The notes below the pieces were generated by a model. It worked only from the letters and a program-made list of their open reading frames with translations, had not been told where the DNA came from and did no database searches. A program made the position numbers and the translations under genes. This document shows, one piece after another, positions 1 to 8,759 of a stretch of 64,000 nucleotides of DNA. How positions within the stretch are numbered: the stretch's first letter is position 1; each line of letters opens with the position of its first letter. This DNA comes from Methanococcus maripaludis C5 (GTDB taxonomy: Archaea; AGJL01; Methanococci; Methanococcales; Methanococcaceae), in NCBI RefSeq assembly GCF_000016125.1, contig NC_009135.1, forward strand, positions 1,364,001 through 1,428,000, in the 5' to 3' direction.

Positions 1-477
1 AGGATTTCCTACGGTGAAGCAATCACCGTTGAAGCACTTGCAAAAAAAATCTGTGACATTAAACAGGCATACACCCAACACGGCGGCGCAAGACCATTTG
101 GTTTAGCACTTTTAATTACCGGAATCGACAGACATAGTGCAAGATTGTTTGAAACTGACCCAAGCGGTGCTTTAATAGAATACAAAGCAACAGCAATCGG
201 TTCAGGAAGGCCTATTGCAATGGAAGTTCTCGAATCAAAATATAGCGAAGATATGACTGTTAACGAAGGAATGGAATTAGCACTTTACGCTTTAAGCAAA
301 ACTACTGAAGAATTAAAGCCTGAAAACATTGATATGGCAATTGTAAAGGATTCTGGAAAATTAGTTGAAAAAATAAGTGTTGATGAAATCGAAAAAATCG
401 TAAAAGCAGTTTACAAAAAAGTTGAAGCTGAAGAAGCAGAAGCTGAAAAAAATAAAGGCGAAGAAGATATTGAATAA
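1..477 (+). CDS. psmA: Proteasome subunit alpha, 3' part (5' end outside window)
   Basis: The reading frame is open from base 1 and ends at TAA 475-477, giving 158 residues of a protein that is normally about 260 long. The visible part carries the alpha-subunit core (GGARPFGLALLITGID, then FETDPSGALIEYKATAIG) and the usual acidic Lys/Glu-rich C-terminal tail. Alpha subunits form the outer rings and gate of the archaeal 20S proteasome. It is followed by SBDS and RNA-processing genes, the order seen in many archaeal proteasome/exosome clusters. Family assignment is firm; only the N-terminal gate region is missing. Confidence 0.95.
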   Translation, partial: RISYGEAITVEALAKKICDIKQAYTQHGGARPFGLALLITGIDRHSARLFETDPSGALIEYKATAIGSGRPIAMEVLESKYSEDMTVNEGMELALYALSKTTEELKPENIDMAIVKDSGKLVEKISVDEIEKIVKAVYKKVEAEEAEAEKNKGEEDIE

Positions 478-544
478 GCTAAATTAAGATAAATTCAAAA
501 TAATACCTAAAAAAACCCCTCATTATTGTTTTATTTATTGCAGG

Positions 545-561
545 GAAAGGTATATAAATAA
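545..561 (+). promoter_or_regulatory. Likely TATA/BRE promoter for the SBDS operon
   Basis: The purine-rich element GAAAGG is followed directly by TATATAAATA at about 551-560, about 17 bases before the ATG at 576. This matches an archaeal BRE-TATA pair. The spacing implies a very short or nearly absent leader, so transcription may start only a few bases before the gene. It could separate the SBDS-ribosomal cluster from psmA. Confidence 0.55.
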
Positions 562-575
562 AAGAAGGGATAGAT

Positions 576-1280
576 ATGGTGTCATTGGACGATGCTGTTA
601 TAGCAAGGCTTCAATCACATGGGGAAAAATTCGAAATACTCGTGGATCCATACTTGGCAGCTAAATTTAAAGAAGGACAGCCAATAGGCATCTCAGAAGT
701 CTTGGGCGCTGAAGCGGTTTATAAAGATTCTGGAAAAGGGGAAAAAGTTCCAGAAGATTTACTTTTGAAGATTTTTGAAACCTTGAATCCTTTGGAAATC
801 GCAGAACAGATTCTAAAAAAAGGAACTGTTCAGTTAACGGCTAACCAGCGAAAAGAAATACAAGAACAAAAGCGAAAACAGATCGTGTCAATAATTTCAA
901 AAAACACGATAAACCCTCAAACTGATACTCCTCATCCGCCAAAAAGGATTGAAAACGCTATGGAAGAAGCTAGACTCAGTGTTGATATTTATAAAAGCGC
1001 TGAAGAACAAATTCCTAAAATTATTAAGGAATTGAGGAAACTTTTACCCATTAAGTTTGAAAAAAGAGATGTTGCAGTTAAAATTCCCGGAGAATTTGCT
1101 GGAAACACATACCATACACTTCATGACTACGGCGCGACCAAGCAGGAAGAGTGGATGGGCGATGGTTCGCTTGTTCTTGTAATCGAAATTCCAAGCGGTA
1201 TTGAAAGCGAATTTTACATGCATTTGAACAAACTTACAAAAGGAACTGTTCAAACTAAAGTACTTAAAAGATATGATTAA
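576..1280 (+). CDS. Ribosome maturation protein SBDS (SDO1 homologue)
   Basis: This 234-residue protein has the three-domain SBDS build: an N-terminal FYSH domain (about 1-85, with VDPYLAAKFKEG), a helical middle domain containing TPHPPKRIENAM near residue 112-125, and a C-terminal ferredoxin-like domain. In eukaryotes the family releases eIF6 from the large ribosomal subunit; a similar 50S maturation role is inferred for archaea. The length is normal. A ribosome binding site (AGGGATAG) precedes the ATG. It sits between the proteasome gene and ribosomal protein L37Ae, consistent with a ribosome-assembly role. Confidence 0.93.
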   Translation: MVSLDDAVIARLQSHGEKFEILVDPYLAAKFKEGQPIGISEVLGAEAVYKDSGKGEKVPEDLLLKIFETLNPLEIAEQILKKGTVQLTANQRKEIQEQKRKQIVSIISKNTINPQTDTPHPPKRIENAMEEARLSVDIYKSAEEQIPKIIKELRKLLPIKFEKRDVAVKIPGEFAGNTYHTLHDYGATKQEEWMGDGSLVLVIEIPSGIESEFYMHLNKLTKGTVQTKVLKRYD

Positions 1281-1309
1281 TCAATTTACGGATAGAAACA
1301 GGTGAAATA

Positions 1310-1600
1310 ATGGTAGAATTTAGCCACACTAAAAAAATTGGTTCAGCAGGAAGATTTGGATCAAGATACGGTAGAAAAATCAGAGTAAGATTAAGAGACG
1401 TTGAAATTAAACAGAAAAAAGAATACAAATGTCCTGTTTGTGCATTCCCTAAATTAAAAAGAGCAGGAACCTCAATCTGGGTATGTGAAAAATGCGGTGC
1501 AAAAATCGCTGGTGGAGCATACACCCCTGAAACTGGTGCTGGTAAAGTTGTTACAAAAGCAATCAGAAGAGTTATCGAAAGTAAAAGTAGAGAAATCTAA
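1310..1600 (+). CDS. rpl37ae: 50S ribosomal protein L37Ae
   Basis: A 96-residue basic protein starting MVEFSHTKKIGSAGRFGSRYG, the archaeal L37Ae signature. The zinc ribbon is visible as CPVC near residues 44-47 and CEKC near 62-65. The start ATG at 1310 follows AGGTGAAATA, a good ribosome binding site. It is a structural protein of the large subunit and lies in the information-processing operon after SBDS. Confidence 0.96.
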   Translation: MVEFSHTKKIGSAGRFGSRYGRKIRVRLRDVEIKQKKEYKCPVCAFPKLKRAGTSIWVCEKCGAKIAGGAYTPETGAGKVVTKAIRRVIESKSREI

Positions 1601-1654
1601 TTTAATTATTTTTAAACCATTTATTTTTCATTTTAAGCTTTTTTAGGTGATATT

Positions 1655-1795
1655 ATGGCAGAGTACAGATGTTCCAACTGCGGAAAAATTGTAACTCTTG
1701 ATGAAATAGGATTAAAAGCTAAATGTCCTCACTGCAGTAACAGAGTTTTGATAAAATTAAGGCCTAAAATAGTTAAAAAAGTTCAGGCAAGATAA
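1655..1795 (+). CDS. rpoP: DNA-directed RNA polymerase subunit P (Rpb12 homologue)
   Basis: A 46-residue zinc-ribbon protein. It starts MAEYRCSNCGK and has a second CPHC pair, so four cysteines can bind one zinc ion, as in archaeal RpoP/eukaryotic Rpb12. AGGTGATATT precedes the ATG. The stop TAA (1793-1795) overlaps the ATG of the next gene by one base, showing translational coupling. Length and cysteine spacing fit the family exactly. It belongs to the RNA polymerase assembly platform with subunits D, L and N. Confidence 0.95.
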   Translation: MAEYRCSNCGKIVTLDEIGLKAKCPHCSNRVLIKLRPKIVKKVQAR

Positions 1796-2289
1796 TGATA
1801 ATTACCACTTCCAGAAAACCTTCTCAAAGAACCAGAAGCCTTGTAAACGATTTAGCGAGGGTTTTTAATTTTGAAATATTGAACAGGGGGAAAATTCCTC
1901 TCTCTGAGCTAATTGAAAATAAGGACGATATGATAATTGTAGAAGAACTAAAAGGTAACCCTGGAAGGCTCAAAATATTTAATTTTGAAAATAATAAAAT
2001 TCTTTCAATGAATCTATCCTTAAAACTTCAAAGGGAAGTCTCAGGGAAAGTTTTTAAAAACTCTGGAAAATTGAGTTCAAAGTTTGATAAGAATACTGAA
2101 AATTTAAAAGAATTGTTTTTCGAATATTTATTCAAAAAATTGAGTAATTATGAAGAAGAGAGTTCTGATGTAGTGCTTAACTTTAAAACGGTTGATGAGT
2201 CCACGTTTTACATTGAAGTTCATAAAGACTCAGAAAATTTAGGCCCTAGTTTGAAGATAAAGACCGTAAAGATACTCGATATTGAGTAG
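1795..2289 (+). CDS. Brix domain (Imp4-like) ribosome biogenesis protein
   Basis: This 164-residue protein starts MIITTSRKPSQRTRSLVNDLARVF, the sigma70-like N-terminal motif of the Brix superfamily. Archaea encode one minimal Brix protein related to eukaryotic Imp4/Rpf1, which bind pre-rRNA during subunit assembly. It overlaps rpoP by one base and the following Pcc1 gene closely, inside a run of translation genes. Assignment rests on the N-terminal motif, length and context; no catalytic residues are expected. Confidence 0.85.
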   Translation: MIITTSRKPSQRTRSLVNDLARVFNFEILNRGKIPLSELIENKDDMIIVEELKGNPGRLKIFNFENNKILSMNLSLKLQREVSGKVFKNSGKLSSKFDKNTENLKELFFEYLFKKLSNYEEESSDVVLNFKTVDESTFYIEVHKDSENLGPSLKIKTVKILDIE

Positions 2290-2296
2290 TGTTAAT

Positions 2297-2548
2297 ATGG
2301 CATGTCCTAAATTTACCATGAAACTAACTTTTGAAACTCCAAAAAAAGCCCGAATTATTTACAAATCTGTTTTTCCAGAACATGTCGCATCACAAGTTCG
2401 ATCAAAATGCGAAATGGATCTTTTTGAAAATTCAATTGTTATATCGTGTGTTTCTGATGAATTGAGTATCTTAAAAGCGTCCATTTATTCGTATCTTCGT
2501 TGGATAAAAGTTGCAGAAAGTATATATAAACTAACAGAAGATGAATAA
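2297..2548 (+). CDS. pcc1: KEOPS complex subunit Pcc1
   Basis: With the ATG at 2297 the protein has 83 residues; a TTG at 2282 would add five and overlap the Brix gene, but 2297 is preferred because the family starts close to the FTMKLTFETPKKARIIYKSV strand. Pcc1 is the small dimerising subunit of KEOPS, which works with Kae1, Bud32 and Cgi121 to make t6A in ANN-decoding tRNAs. Its position after Brix and before prefoldin beta is a common archaeal order. The start is the least certain part. Confidence 0.85.
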   Translation: MACPKFTMKLTFETPKKARIIYKSVFPEHVASQVRSKCEMDLFENSIVISCVSDELSILKASIYSYLRWIKVAESIYKLTEDE

Positions 2549-2606
2549 TAATTGATATATAAAATGAGTTTAAAAAATAAATTAAAACTAAAAGAGGATT
2601 GAAATC

Positions 2607-2948
2607 ATGGAATTACCCGCAAATGTTCAAAATCAGTTAATGCAATTCCAACAACTCCAGCAGCAGTTACAAATGATAATGTACCAAAAACAGCAATTTG
2701 AAACACAATTGAAGGAAATGGAAAAAGCTATCGAAGAAATGGAAAAATCCGGATCCGACGAAGTGTTCAAAATGGCTGGAGGAATCCTCATTAAAAGAAA
2801 CAAGGCTGAAGTAAAAGAAGAATTAAGTGAAAAAGTAGAAACACTTCAGGTCAGAGTAACTACTTTTGAAAAACAGGAAGAAAAAATGCAGAAAAGATAC
2901 ACAGAATTACAAGAAAGCCTCCAAAAAGTAATGGGTCAGGGCCAATAA
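2607..2948 (+). CDS. pfdB: Prefoldin subunit beta
   Basis: A 113-residue all-helical protein. Two long coiled-coil segments (about 6-50 and 70-110, rich in Gln, Glu and Lys) flank the central hairpin [14 protein letters not shown], which is diagnostic for beta-class prefoldin. Four beta and two alpha subunits form the jellyfish-shaped chaperone that delivers unfolded proteins to the thermosome. A TATATAAA-like box at about 2555-2562 may give it its own promoter. Confidence 0.95.
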
Positions 2949-2985
2949 TTTAATCAACTTTTTTAACTCTTTTTTAGGTCTGCTT

Positions 2986-4002
2986 ATGAAAAAAAAAATT
3001 GAAATATTAAAAGATTATCTGAAAAATGATGATATTTTATTTCTATGTCACCATAATGCGGATCCTGATGCAGTTGGCGCTGCAATCGGTTTAAAGCAGC
3101 TTGCAAACAGCTTTTCTAAGAAGAAATCAAAAGAAAAAAATTTAAAAATATCTGCAGATTCAGTGAGCAAACTTTCAAGATCAATTTTAAATGAATTAAA
3201 CGAAGAAGTTGAAATCATCGAGTATCCAAAATTACCTAAAACTGTTTTTTTAGTAGATACTTCTTCGATAAATCAAGTTACAGTAAATTCTGAAGAATTA
3301 GTCAGCTCAGACGTTATTTTAATAGACCACCACAAAAAAACCGATCTTATCGATTTCTGCAAATTTTACATTGTTGATGAATATTCAACTTCAACTTGCG
3401 AACTTGTTGCAAATTTATTTAGGGAAATGAAAATCTACCCTCCAAAAAATATTCGAATAGGACTTTTGTGTGGTATATTATATGACACAAAACATTTGAA
3501 AATTGCAAAAGAATCAACATTCAATATAATCTCGTGGTTAATGAAAGACGTTTCTTTTCAAAAAGTTCTTTATCTTTTAAGCCAGGAAAGTGATCCAAGC
3601 AAAAGAATTGCACATTTGAAAGCGTGCAGTAGGATGGAATTAATGGAACTTGATGGATACACTATTGCAATATCTCATGCGAGTTCTCATGAAGCATCTT
3701 GTGCAAAAACAATCGTTAGTATTGGGGCAGATATTGCATTTGTTGTTGCTGTAAGAAAACGAGATAGGGAAATTAGAATAAGTGTAAGATCAAGAAAATC
3801 AATTTCGAAAAAAGTCCACATGGGTGCTTTACTGGAAAACGTCGCAAAAATACTTGGTGGGCAGGGTGGCGGACATGCTGAAGCTGCCGGATTAAATGCT
3901 CCGTGGGATAAAGAAAAAACAAAAGAAGAAGCAATTGATTCTGTTCTTTCTGTTTGTATTAAATCTCTTGAAGAAGAATTATTTGGTGTAGAAAATGTCT
4001 GA
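2986..4002 (+). CDS. DHH-family phosphoesterase (RecJ/NrnA-like)
   Basis: A 338-residue protein with the DHH motifs in order: HHNADPDAVGAAIG (about 22-35), VDTSS (about 91), IDHHKK (about 112) and, in the C-terminal DHHA1 domain, GGQGGGHAEAAG (near 288-300). These bind manganese and a phosphodiester. Related proteins degrade nano-RNA, pAp or single-stranded DNA. The substrate here cannot be told. The gene overlaps mptD by eight bases, so the two are probably co-translated. Confidence 0.85.
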   Translation: MKKKIEILKDYLKNDDILFLCHHNADPDAVGAAIGLKQLANSFSKKKSKEKNLKISADSVSKLSRSILNELNEEVEIIEYPKLPKTVFLVDTSSINQVTVNSEELVSSDVILIDHHKKTDLIDFCKFYIVDEYSTSTCELVANLFREMKIYPPKNIRIGLLCGILYDTKHLKIAKESTFNIISWLMKDVSFQKVLYLLSQESDPSKRIAHLKACSRMELMELDGYTIAISHASSHEASCAKTIVSIGADIAFVVAVRKRDREIRISVRSRKSISKKVHMGALLENVAKILGGQGGGHAEAAGLNAPWDKEKTKEEAIDSVLSVCIKSLEEELFGVENV

Positions 4003-4369
4003 AAAAAGCCTTGAAAAAAATGAAATTTTCGAATCATACTTTAAAAATTTAAGTGATAGAGAAAGAGCTGTTTTTGAAGGGGGAATTTCGCTTGGAGCGC
4101 TTTTCCACCAGTTTGTTGGAACTCCAGTTGGCGAAAAAACTAAAACAAGTTTAGAAATTGCAATGGCTGAATCTTTAAAAAATCAGCCATTTATTGAAGA
4201 TGTTTCGGTATCAATTGTTGGTGAAATTGAAGATGGAAAATATGTTTCATTAACTGGTGAAATGCTCGATGTATCGTTAATTGTAAAAACAAAAGAAAAC
4301 CGTGCTGTCTTAAGATTAAAATATATTAAAGAACTCGATTATCCGCTAATGTACGTTGAAAAAATTTAA
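3995..4369 (+). CDS. mptD: 7,8-dihydroneopterin aldolase, archaeal MptD type
   Basis: A 124-residue protein whose FEGGISLGALFHQFVGTPV segment matches the archaeal MptD family, which makes 6-hydroxymethyl-dihydropterin for tetrahydromethanopterin. The residues reported as catalytic in the M. jannaschii enzyme (Glu25, His35, Gln61) appear here as Glu28, His38 and Gln64, a constant shift of three; the catalytic Tyr is probably Tyr116. It is unrelated to bacterial FolB. The start overlaps the DHH gene by eight bases. MptB, acting one step earlier, is encoded at 13245-13931. Confidence 0.85.
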   Translation: MSEKSLEKNEIFESYFKNLSDRERAVFEGGISLGALFHQFVGTPVGEKTKTSLEIAMAESLKNQPFIEDVSVSIVGEIEDGKYVSLTGEMLDVSLIVKTKENRAVLRLKYIKELDYPLMYVEKI

Positions 4370-4379
4370 AGGTGGGAAA

Positions 4380-4649
4380 ATGAAAGTTGCAGTTCCAATG
4401 AACATGGACACAATTTCAGATGTTGAATTTGCAAAATATTTTTTAATATTTAAAATCGAAGAAAAAGAAGTTGTTGATACACAAACACTATTAACTCCTG
4501 AAGAAATGTTAAAAGAAAAACCAAATGCGATTATTGTTAACAAACGCGAAAAATTTAATGGAAAAATGGAAAGTTTTTTCTGTGAACAGAATGATGTTGA
4601 TGCTTGTATTTTAGATTTTATCGAAGGAAATTTAGAAAAAATAGAATAA
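4380..4649 (+). CDS. Small conserved protein, weakly like NifX/NifB-C dinitrogenase cofactor domain
   Basis: The ATG at 4380 follows AAAGGTGGGAAA, a strong ribosome binding site, giving 89 residues; an ATG at 4356 inside mptD is less likely. MKVAVPMN followed by EFAKYFLIFKIEEKEVVD recalls the start of the small Nitro_FeMo-Co fold (MKIAVP...HFGRAPYFLI), but the typical His is absent, so the likeness may be only structural. It ends one base before the convergent pilus-locus gene. Function is unknown. Confidence 0.6.
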   Translation: MKVAVPMNMDTISDVEFAKYFLIFKIEEKEVVDTQTLLTPEEMLKEKPNAIIVNKREKFNGKMESFFCEQNDVDACILDFIEGNLEKIE

Positions 4650-6428
4650 TTAATTTTCTACTAATTTTATTCCGTATCCATAAGTTGAATTATGGGTGCT
4701 GGTTCCTGCAAGCATTTCTATAATTGAAGGGTAGTTTTCATCCTCGATAAAGTAATTATTCTCACCATATCCTTCGCCATAACTGGTGCCATGTGTTCTT
4801 GAAGGGGAGATATATGTCAATATTAATCTCATCTGTTCTGTTTCATTTTCTGCAGCTTTTCTAACCCTAAAATTATCAAAATAAACGTCTTGAATTCCTC
4901 CAGGATAACCTGAAGATGTTCCGAGTTCGAAATAGCTTCCGTAAATATCATCGGTATCTTCTATTTGGTAAGATATGTCCCATTCTTGATCATTATAATT
5001 TGGAACATTTCCATTGTTTAAAACATAATCGTCTAATTTTGAGTAAGTTCCCCAAATCTCACCACTACTCTGGTTCAATCTAACTTTTAGCCTATACCAA
5101 GTTTCTTCATTTGAAAAACTATTTGAATCGTTTAAAAAATCTCTCTCGATATATATACTACCTGCATTCTTAAAAACTGCATATTCCTGTGATATTTGCA
5201 ACAAGTCTGAAATTTCATAAGCTATGTTTATTGAGTTATAAGAACCATTTTGGTTTATGTAAAAAACACTTTTTGGAACCGTGTTATCATAAAGTCCTCC
5301 AAGTTCTAAGGTATAAAATGAATCATAGTGAAGTGGAAGTTTTGTAGGATCTCCAGTATAGTTTGCAAAATATCCGAGCATTACATGTGGAGAATCATAA
5401 TCACTATTGTTTCCTTTTGCATCAACTTCCACAATATAATAATCAACTGAAGAATCAATATCCGAAAGCTCATCTTCTGAAATTATTCTTGAAACAATTG
5501 GAGTATCCCGACACATTATCATTTGATCATTATAAGTTCCATTTAATTTACTATCTAAATCATTATAAATCCAATTTCCAGAAATATTCTCAAATATGGT
5601 GTTTCCTTCAAAACCATCATACATAACAAATACTTTTGAACCGTTTGAAAGATTTGTTCCAACTGGATCAACGTAAAATGTTCCAATATTATTTGCAGTT
5701 ATATTTGCCTTTACCCAAATTATTGCATTTTTAGAGGTAGAATTCCAGTATTCTATCCAATAAGGTAGAGAATTACTTTCATTATCAAATACTTCGATTT
5801 CACCATCATTTATATTTGACAAGAAATTAAAGTTGGTATCATCAAGCACCATTTTTACAGCATATTCTTCCAAATCATAAGAATTGGGATTCCTAACTTT
5901 TATTGTGTTATTATTCGATCCAAGATAATGGTAAGCACTTATTATTGTTTTTATTGTAATTTCCTGAGATTCTGAAACATTTTTATAGTCATATACATTT
6001 TCTTTTGCCAGATAATATTCCAAATCATAATCTACTTTAAATGTAAATCCATCAACCATTGTAATATTCGTAACTTCAAAACTGTAATTAATATCATATT
6101 CAGAAGAATATTCTTCTTTTATGTTTTCAAGACTTCCATTTATTTCAGATTCAAGTGAATAAGTTAGATTCTTTAAAACTTGCGATTCGTTATTGTAATA
6201 TACTCCCGACTGAATTACCCGTAGTTCCATATCATTCAATACCTTATTAAATGCAATTGGAATCGAAGTCTCCACAAGATGTTCCATTGACGAGGATTTT
6301 AAATCAACAGCCGTAGCAATTGTTTCGGTAATAATCTGGTCTTTTTGAAGATCTATTGTTGTATAAATCATAGTTGCAGTCAACATCATCAAAAGAACCA
6401 ATGTTATCGTGGTGTGTGAAAGATACAT
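4650..6428 (-). CDS. Membrane-anchored DUF2341 protein of the pilus locus
   Basis: A 592-residue protein with one N-terminal hydrophobic helix (about 5-25) and a long, Asn/Ser/Thr-rich extracellular part with many N-glycosylation sequons. The segment with SLPYWIEYWN, AIIWVKANI and IGTFYVDPVG (about 218-262) is a DUF2341 domain, found in archaeal surface proteins. It is the last gene of the leftward eppA-epd operon, four bases after the previous gene. The position suggests a role in pilus assembly or as a pilus tip/adhesive protein; that is inference. Confidence 0.72.
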   Translation of the reverse strand: MYLSHTTITLVLLMMLTATMIYTTIDLQKDQIITETIATAVDLKSSSMEHLVETSIPIAFNKVLNDMELRVIQSGVYYNNESQVLKNLTYSLESEINGSLENIKEEYSSEYDINYSFEVTNITMVDGFTFKVDYDLEYYLAKENVYDYKNVSESQEITIKTIISAYHYLGSNNNTIKVRNPNSYDLEEYAVKMVLDDTNFNFLSNINDGEIEVFDNESNSLPYWIEYWNSTSKNAIIWVKANITANNIGTFYVDPVGTNLSNGSKVFVMYDGFEGNTIFENISGNWIYNDLDSKLNGTYNDQMIMCRDTPIVSRIISEDELSDIDSSVDYYIVEVDAKGNNSDYDSPHVMLGYFANYTGDPTKLPLHYDSFYTLELGGLYDNTVPKSVFYINQNGSYNSINIAYEISDLLQISQEYAVFKNAGSIYIERDFLNDSNSFSNEETWYRLKVRLNQSSGEIWGTYSKLDDYVLNNGNVPNYNDQEWDISYQIEDTDDIYGSYFELGTSSGYPGGIQDVYFDNFRVRKAAENETEQMRLILTYISPSRTHGTSYGEGYGENNYFIEDENYPSIIEMLAGTSTHNSTYGYGIKLVEN

Positions 6429-6431
6429 AAA

Positions 6432-6962
6432 TTATTCACCATATACTTTTAAGGAAACATTTACTGAATCATTATTTCCATAATAATAAAGTGCTTTTTT
6501 GTAATCGGATTCATAAAGGTCGAGTGCTATGTAAGTAATATTTTCATCGATATATGGCCCAATACTTTGAATTTCATGTCCTGCATTCCAATAAAATCCA
6601 TACCAACCTTCACTTCGGTTAATAAGAACTACTGTTGAAACTATTGCAAAATTTTCGGTTGCATTTGAATTATCAATACTCCATGTCCCGATGTTCATAA
6701 GATAATTCTCTGAATGTACTCTAATTTTAATTAAATTTTCTGCCACATCTGATTCGTTGTTATTTTTAAGAAGCATTGCTGTTTCAATTGTTCCATCAAG
6801 CACTAAGTCTTTTAATTGGGAGGATACTTTATCATAAAAAATATTGGTTTTGATTGTATCGCCATAATCGCCCCCATGCTCAACTAAAGATGATGTGTAA
6901 AACGCCATTCCCACCGTAAGAATTACTATCGCAATTACCATATCACTATCAAATATCATCAA
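6432..6962 (-). CDS. Pilus-locus membrane protein with N-terminal helix
   Basis: 176 residues: a single hydrophobic helix (about 8-26, VIAIVILTVGMAFYTSSLV) preceded by only a short stretch, then an extracellular domain with several Asn-X-Ser/Thr sequons. It lacks the charged prepilin cleavage motif of EpdA-C. It is tightly packed between two similar membrane proteins in the pilus operon (gaps of 3 and 7 bases). I do not recognise a named family; a minor pilin-like or assembly role is inferred from context. Confidence 0.65.
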   Translation of the reverse strand: MMIFDSDMVIAIVILTVGMAFYTSSLVEHGGDYGDTIKTNIFYDKVSSQLKDLVLDGTIETAMLLKNNNESDVAENLIKIRVHSENYLMNIGTWSIDNSNATENFAIVSTVVLINRSEGWYGFYWNAGHEIQSIGPYIDENITYIALDLYESDYKKALYYYGNNDSVNVSLKVYGE

Positions 6963-6969
6963 ACCACCG

Positions 6970-7821
6970 TTACTGGGCCATGTCCACCTTTAATGTTACA
7001 TTATATGGTTTCATTTTTAAAATATAAAATGTGGACGTATCATTACAGGATATGTTTAGCGTGACGTTATCCAAACTATTTCCTTGAATATTTAACAGCA
7101 TTACCTCATTGGACTTAAATGAAGTATCATTATAGGTATTCAAAACTTTTTCAAATTCTGAAACTTTTTCTGTCGAATTTAAACTTAATTTATATGGAAC
7201 TTTGTTTACTAGAAATGTCACATTCGTATCCAAAGTTGAAGAAACATTTATTGAATCAATTTTTGAGGAACCATTTATTGCAAAATATAGTATTTCTCCG
7301 TTAGATAGGTTTTGTGAAGTTTGATTTGCTTCAAAGTAGTCCAAAAGTGTTGGCGTATATAAATTCTTTTCTTTTGAATAAATATTTCTAAGTAGATATT
7401 TTGGACTTGGATTTGAAATATTATCTGAAACTGTACTAAGCCCGATAATAGAACTATTATATCTTTCAATTTCAATATAATATTTCAAAGTTTCATTTTT
7501 AGTATACACAAGTATCGGGTCATAACTCCCAGGAATTTTTTTGAAACCATAATGTCTAACTGCAACGTCCTCTAAAAAATCATGATAATCGTTTTTATAA
7601 TATTCTGAAGGAAAAAGGTAATCTTTAAAAATCATATCAGAAATTAAATTTGCTTTCTCAAATCGTTCTAAATCTCGTTTTTGTTCCTGATTGGTAAGAT
7701 TTATATGCGTAAATGTAAAATATCCCATATAAAATACAGCTACAAACAATATCACTACTGCAACGGCTTCGTATGTAAATATATACCCTTTTTTAGAGCA
7801 CAACTTAGATTTCAAAGTCAT
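6970..7821 (-). CDS. Pilin-like exported protein of the pilus locus
   Basis: 283 residues. The N-terminus is basic (KSKLCSKKGYIFTYEA) and leads straight into a hydrophobic helix (about 18-38). The KKGY-x-x-TYEA arrangement resembles a type IV prepilin processing site with Glu at +5, so EppA may process it, although it is larger than the short Epd pilins. The rest is a Ser/Asn-rich extracellular domain. It sits 4 bases after the preceding operon gene. Larger pilin-like accessory protein is the best reading. Confidence 0.65.
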   Translation of the reverse strand: MTLKSKLCSKKGYIFTYEAVAVVILFVAVFYMGYFTFTHINLTNQEQKRDLERFEKANLISDMIFKDYLFPSEYYKNDYHDFLEDVAVRHYGFKKIPGSYDPILVYTKNETLKYYIEIERYNSSIIGLSTVSDNISNPSPKYLLRNIYSKEKNLYTPTLLDYFEANQTSQNLSNGEILYFAINGSSKIDSINVSSTLDTNVTFLVNKVPYKLSLNSTEKVSEFEKVLNTYNDTSFKSNEVMLLNIQGNSLDNVTLNISCNDTSTFYILKMKPYNVTLKVDMAQ

Positions 7822-7825
7822 TTTA

Positions 7826-8344
7826 TCACTTTCGTATTGCGAAAAACATTGTACATAAAATAAATGTTAAAAAATTTACATTAAAATAAATTGGAAGTTT
7901 TATAATTGCAGGACATGGTTCAGTAATTTCAATATTTCTTACAACATAGTATGGACTTGAAGTATTTGTTTCCCATATCCGTGATTCTATCTTAAATTCA
8001 TTGCTTCCATTTACAAGATAGTCTGTAATATCAATTCCGTCTTCCGATTTTTTATATGCTCCTGAACCAATATTAGAAAGATCTTTTGAATACTCGTAAA
8101 CATATATTCCGTTTATAAATATTTTCACGCTCATTCCTTCTTGAATATTTCCATAATGAACGTAACTTAATTTATAGGTATAATTTTCCAACTTATCGAT
8201 ATTAAATGTTTCAGTTAAAGACTGGTGATCTGCATTAACCTTTGAATATTCCAAATAATACCCATGAATGGGCGTAATTAATAAAAAAATAGAAAAAATA
8301 AATAAAATATTATTGAACAGGTACTTGTAATTCTTTTGAAACAT
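7826..8344 (-). CDS. Exported/membrane protein of the pilus locus
   Basis: The ATG at 8344 is chosen because TTGGGGAGTTTT precedes it, giving 172 residues. An N-terminal hydrophobic segment (about 11-29, ending in TPIHG) looks like a signal peptide, and a second helix at the C-terminus (about 152-168, FLTFILCTMFFAI) would anchor the protein with its globular part outside. The start overlaps the end of epdC by 35 bases. No known domain recognised; its job in pilus assembly is inferred from the operon. Confidence 0.65.
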   Translation of the reverse strand: MFQKNYKYLFNNILFIFSIFLLITPIHGYYLEYSKVNADHQSLTETFNIDKLENYTYKLSYVHYGNIQEGMSVKIFINGIYVYEYSKDLSNIGSGAYKKSEDGIDITDYLVNGSNEFKIESRIWETNTSSPYYVVRNIEITEPCPAIIKLPIYFNVNFLTFILCTMFFAIRK

Positions 8345-8759
8345 AAAACTCCCCAAAAGAGATGTTTACAGTATTTGAAGGAATAGTATTTACTGAATTA
8401 TCAACATTATTTCCAGTTACATTTACAAAATCGCCATTTTCTGATTCAGGCTTGAAAACAACATTTATAGACGAATTTACATGAATTATTTTATTCGGAA
8501 GTCTTATAGTATAATTCAGAGTGCCTACTGGTTCAAATGTTGCATTTATTGTAACATCTTTTGAATAAGCAGTAATTGCATAATTCTCAAAAATATCGAG
8601 TATGGCATGTCCTCGCTCAGCAGTCTCAGAATCTTTAAATGATTTTGCCATATTCAACACATTTTGACCCATGAATGCAAAAATCAATAAAAGAAATAGC
8701 ATTGCGAGTATGAAATCAAAGGAAACCTGTCCTTTTTTAACGGATAGTAATTTTAACAT
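8310..8759 (-). CDS. epdC: Type IV pilin-like protein EpdC
   Basis: With ATG 8759 the protein has 149 residues. SVKKGQVSFDFILAMLFLLL is a class III (archaeal type IV) prepilin signal: basic residues, Gly-Gln at the cut site, Asp at +5 and a hydrophobic helix. EppA should cleave after Gly. The gene overlaps epdB by 23 bases. In M. maripaludis epdC is one of three short pilins in this locus needed for normal piliation; gene name is given from order and motif. An upstream ATG at 8768 is possible. Confidence 0.82.
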   Translation of the reverse strand: MLKLLSVKKGQVSFDFILAMLFLLLIFAFMGQNVLNMAKSFKDSETAERGHAILDIFENYAITAYSKDVTINATFEPVGTLNYTIRLPNKIIHVNSSINVVFKPESENGDFVNVTGNNVDNSVNTIPSNTVNISFGEFYVSKELQVPVQ

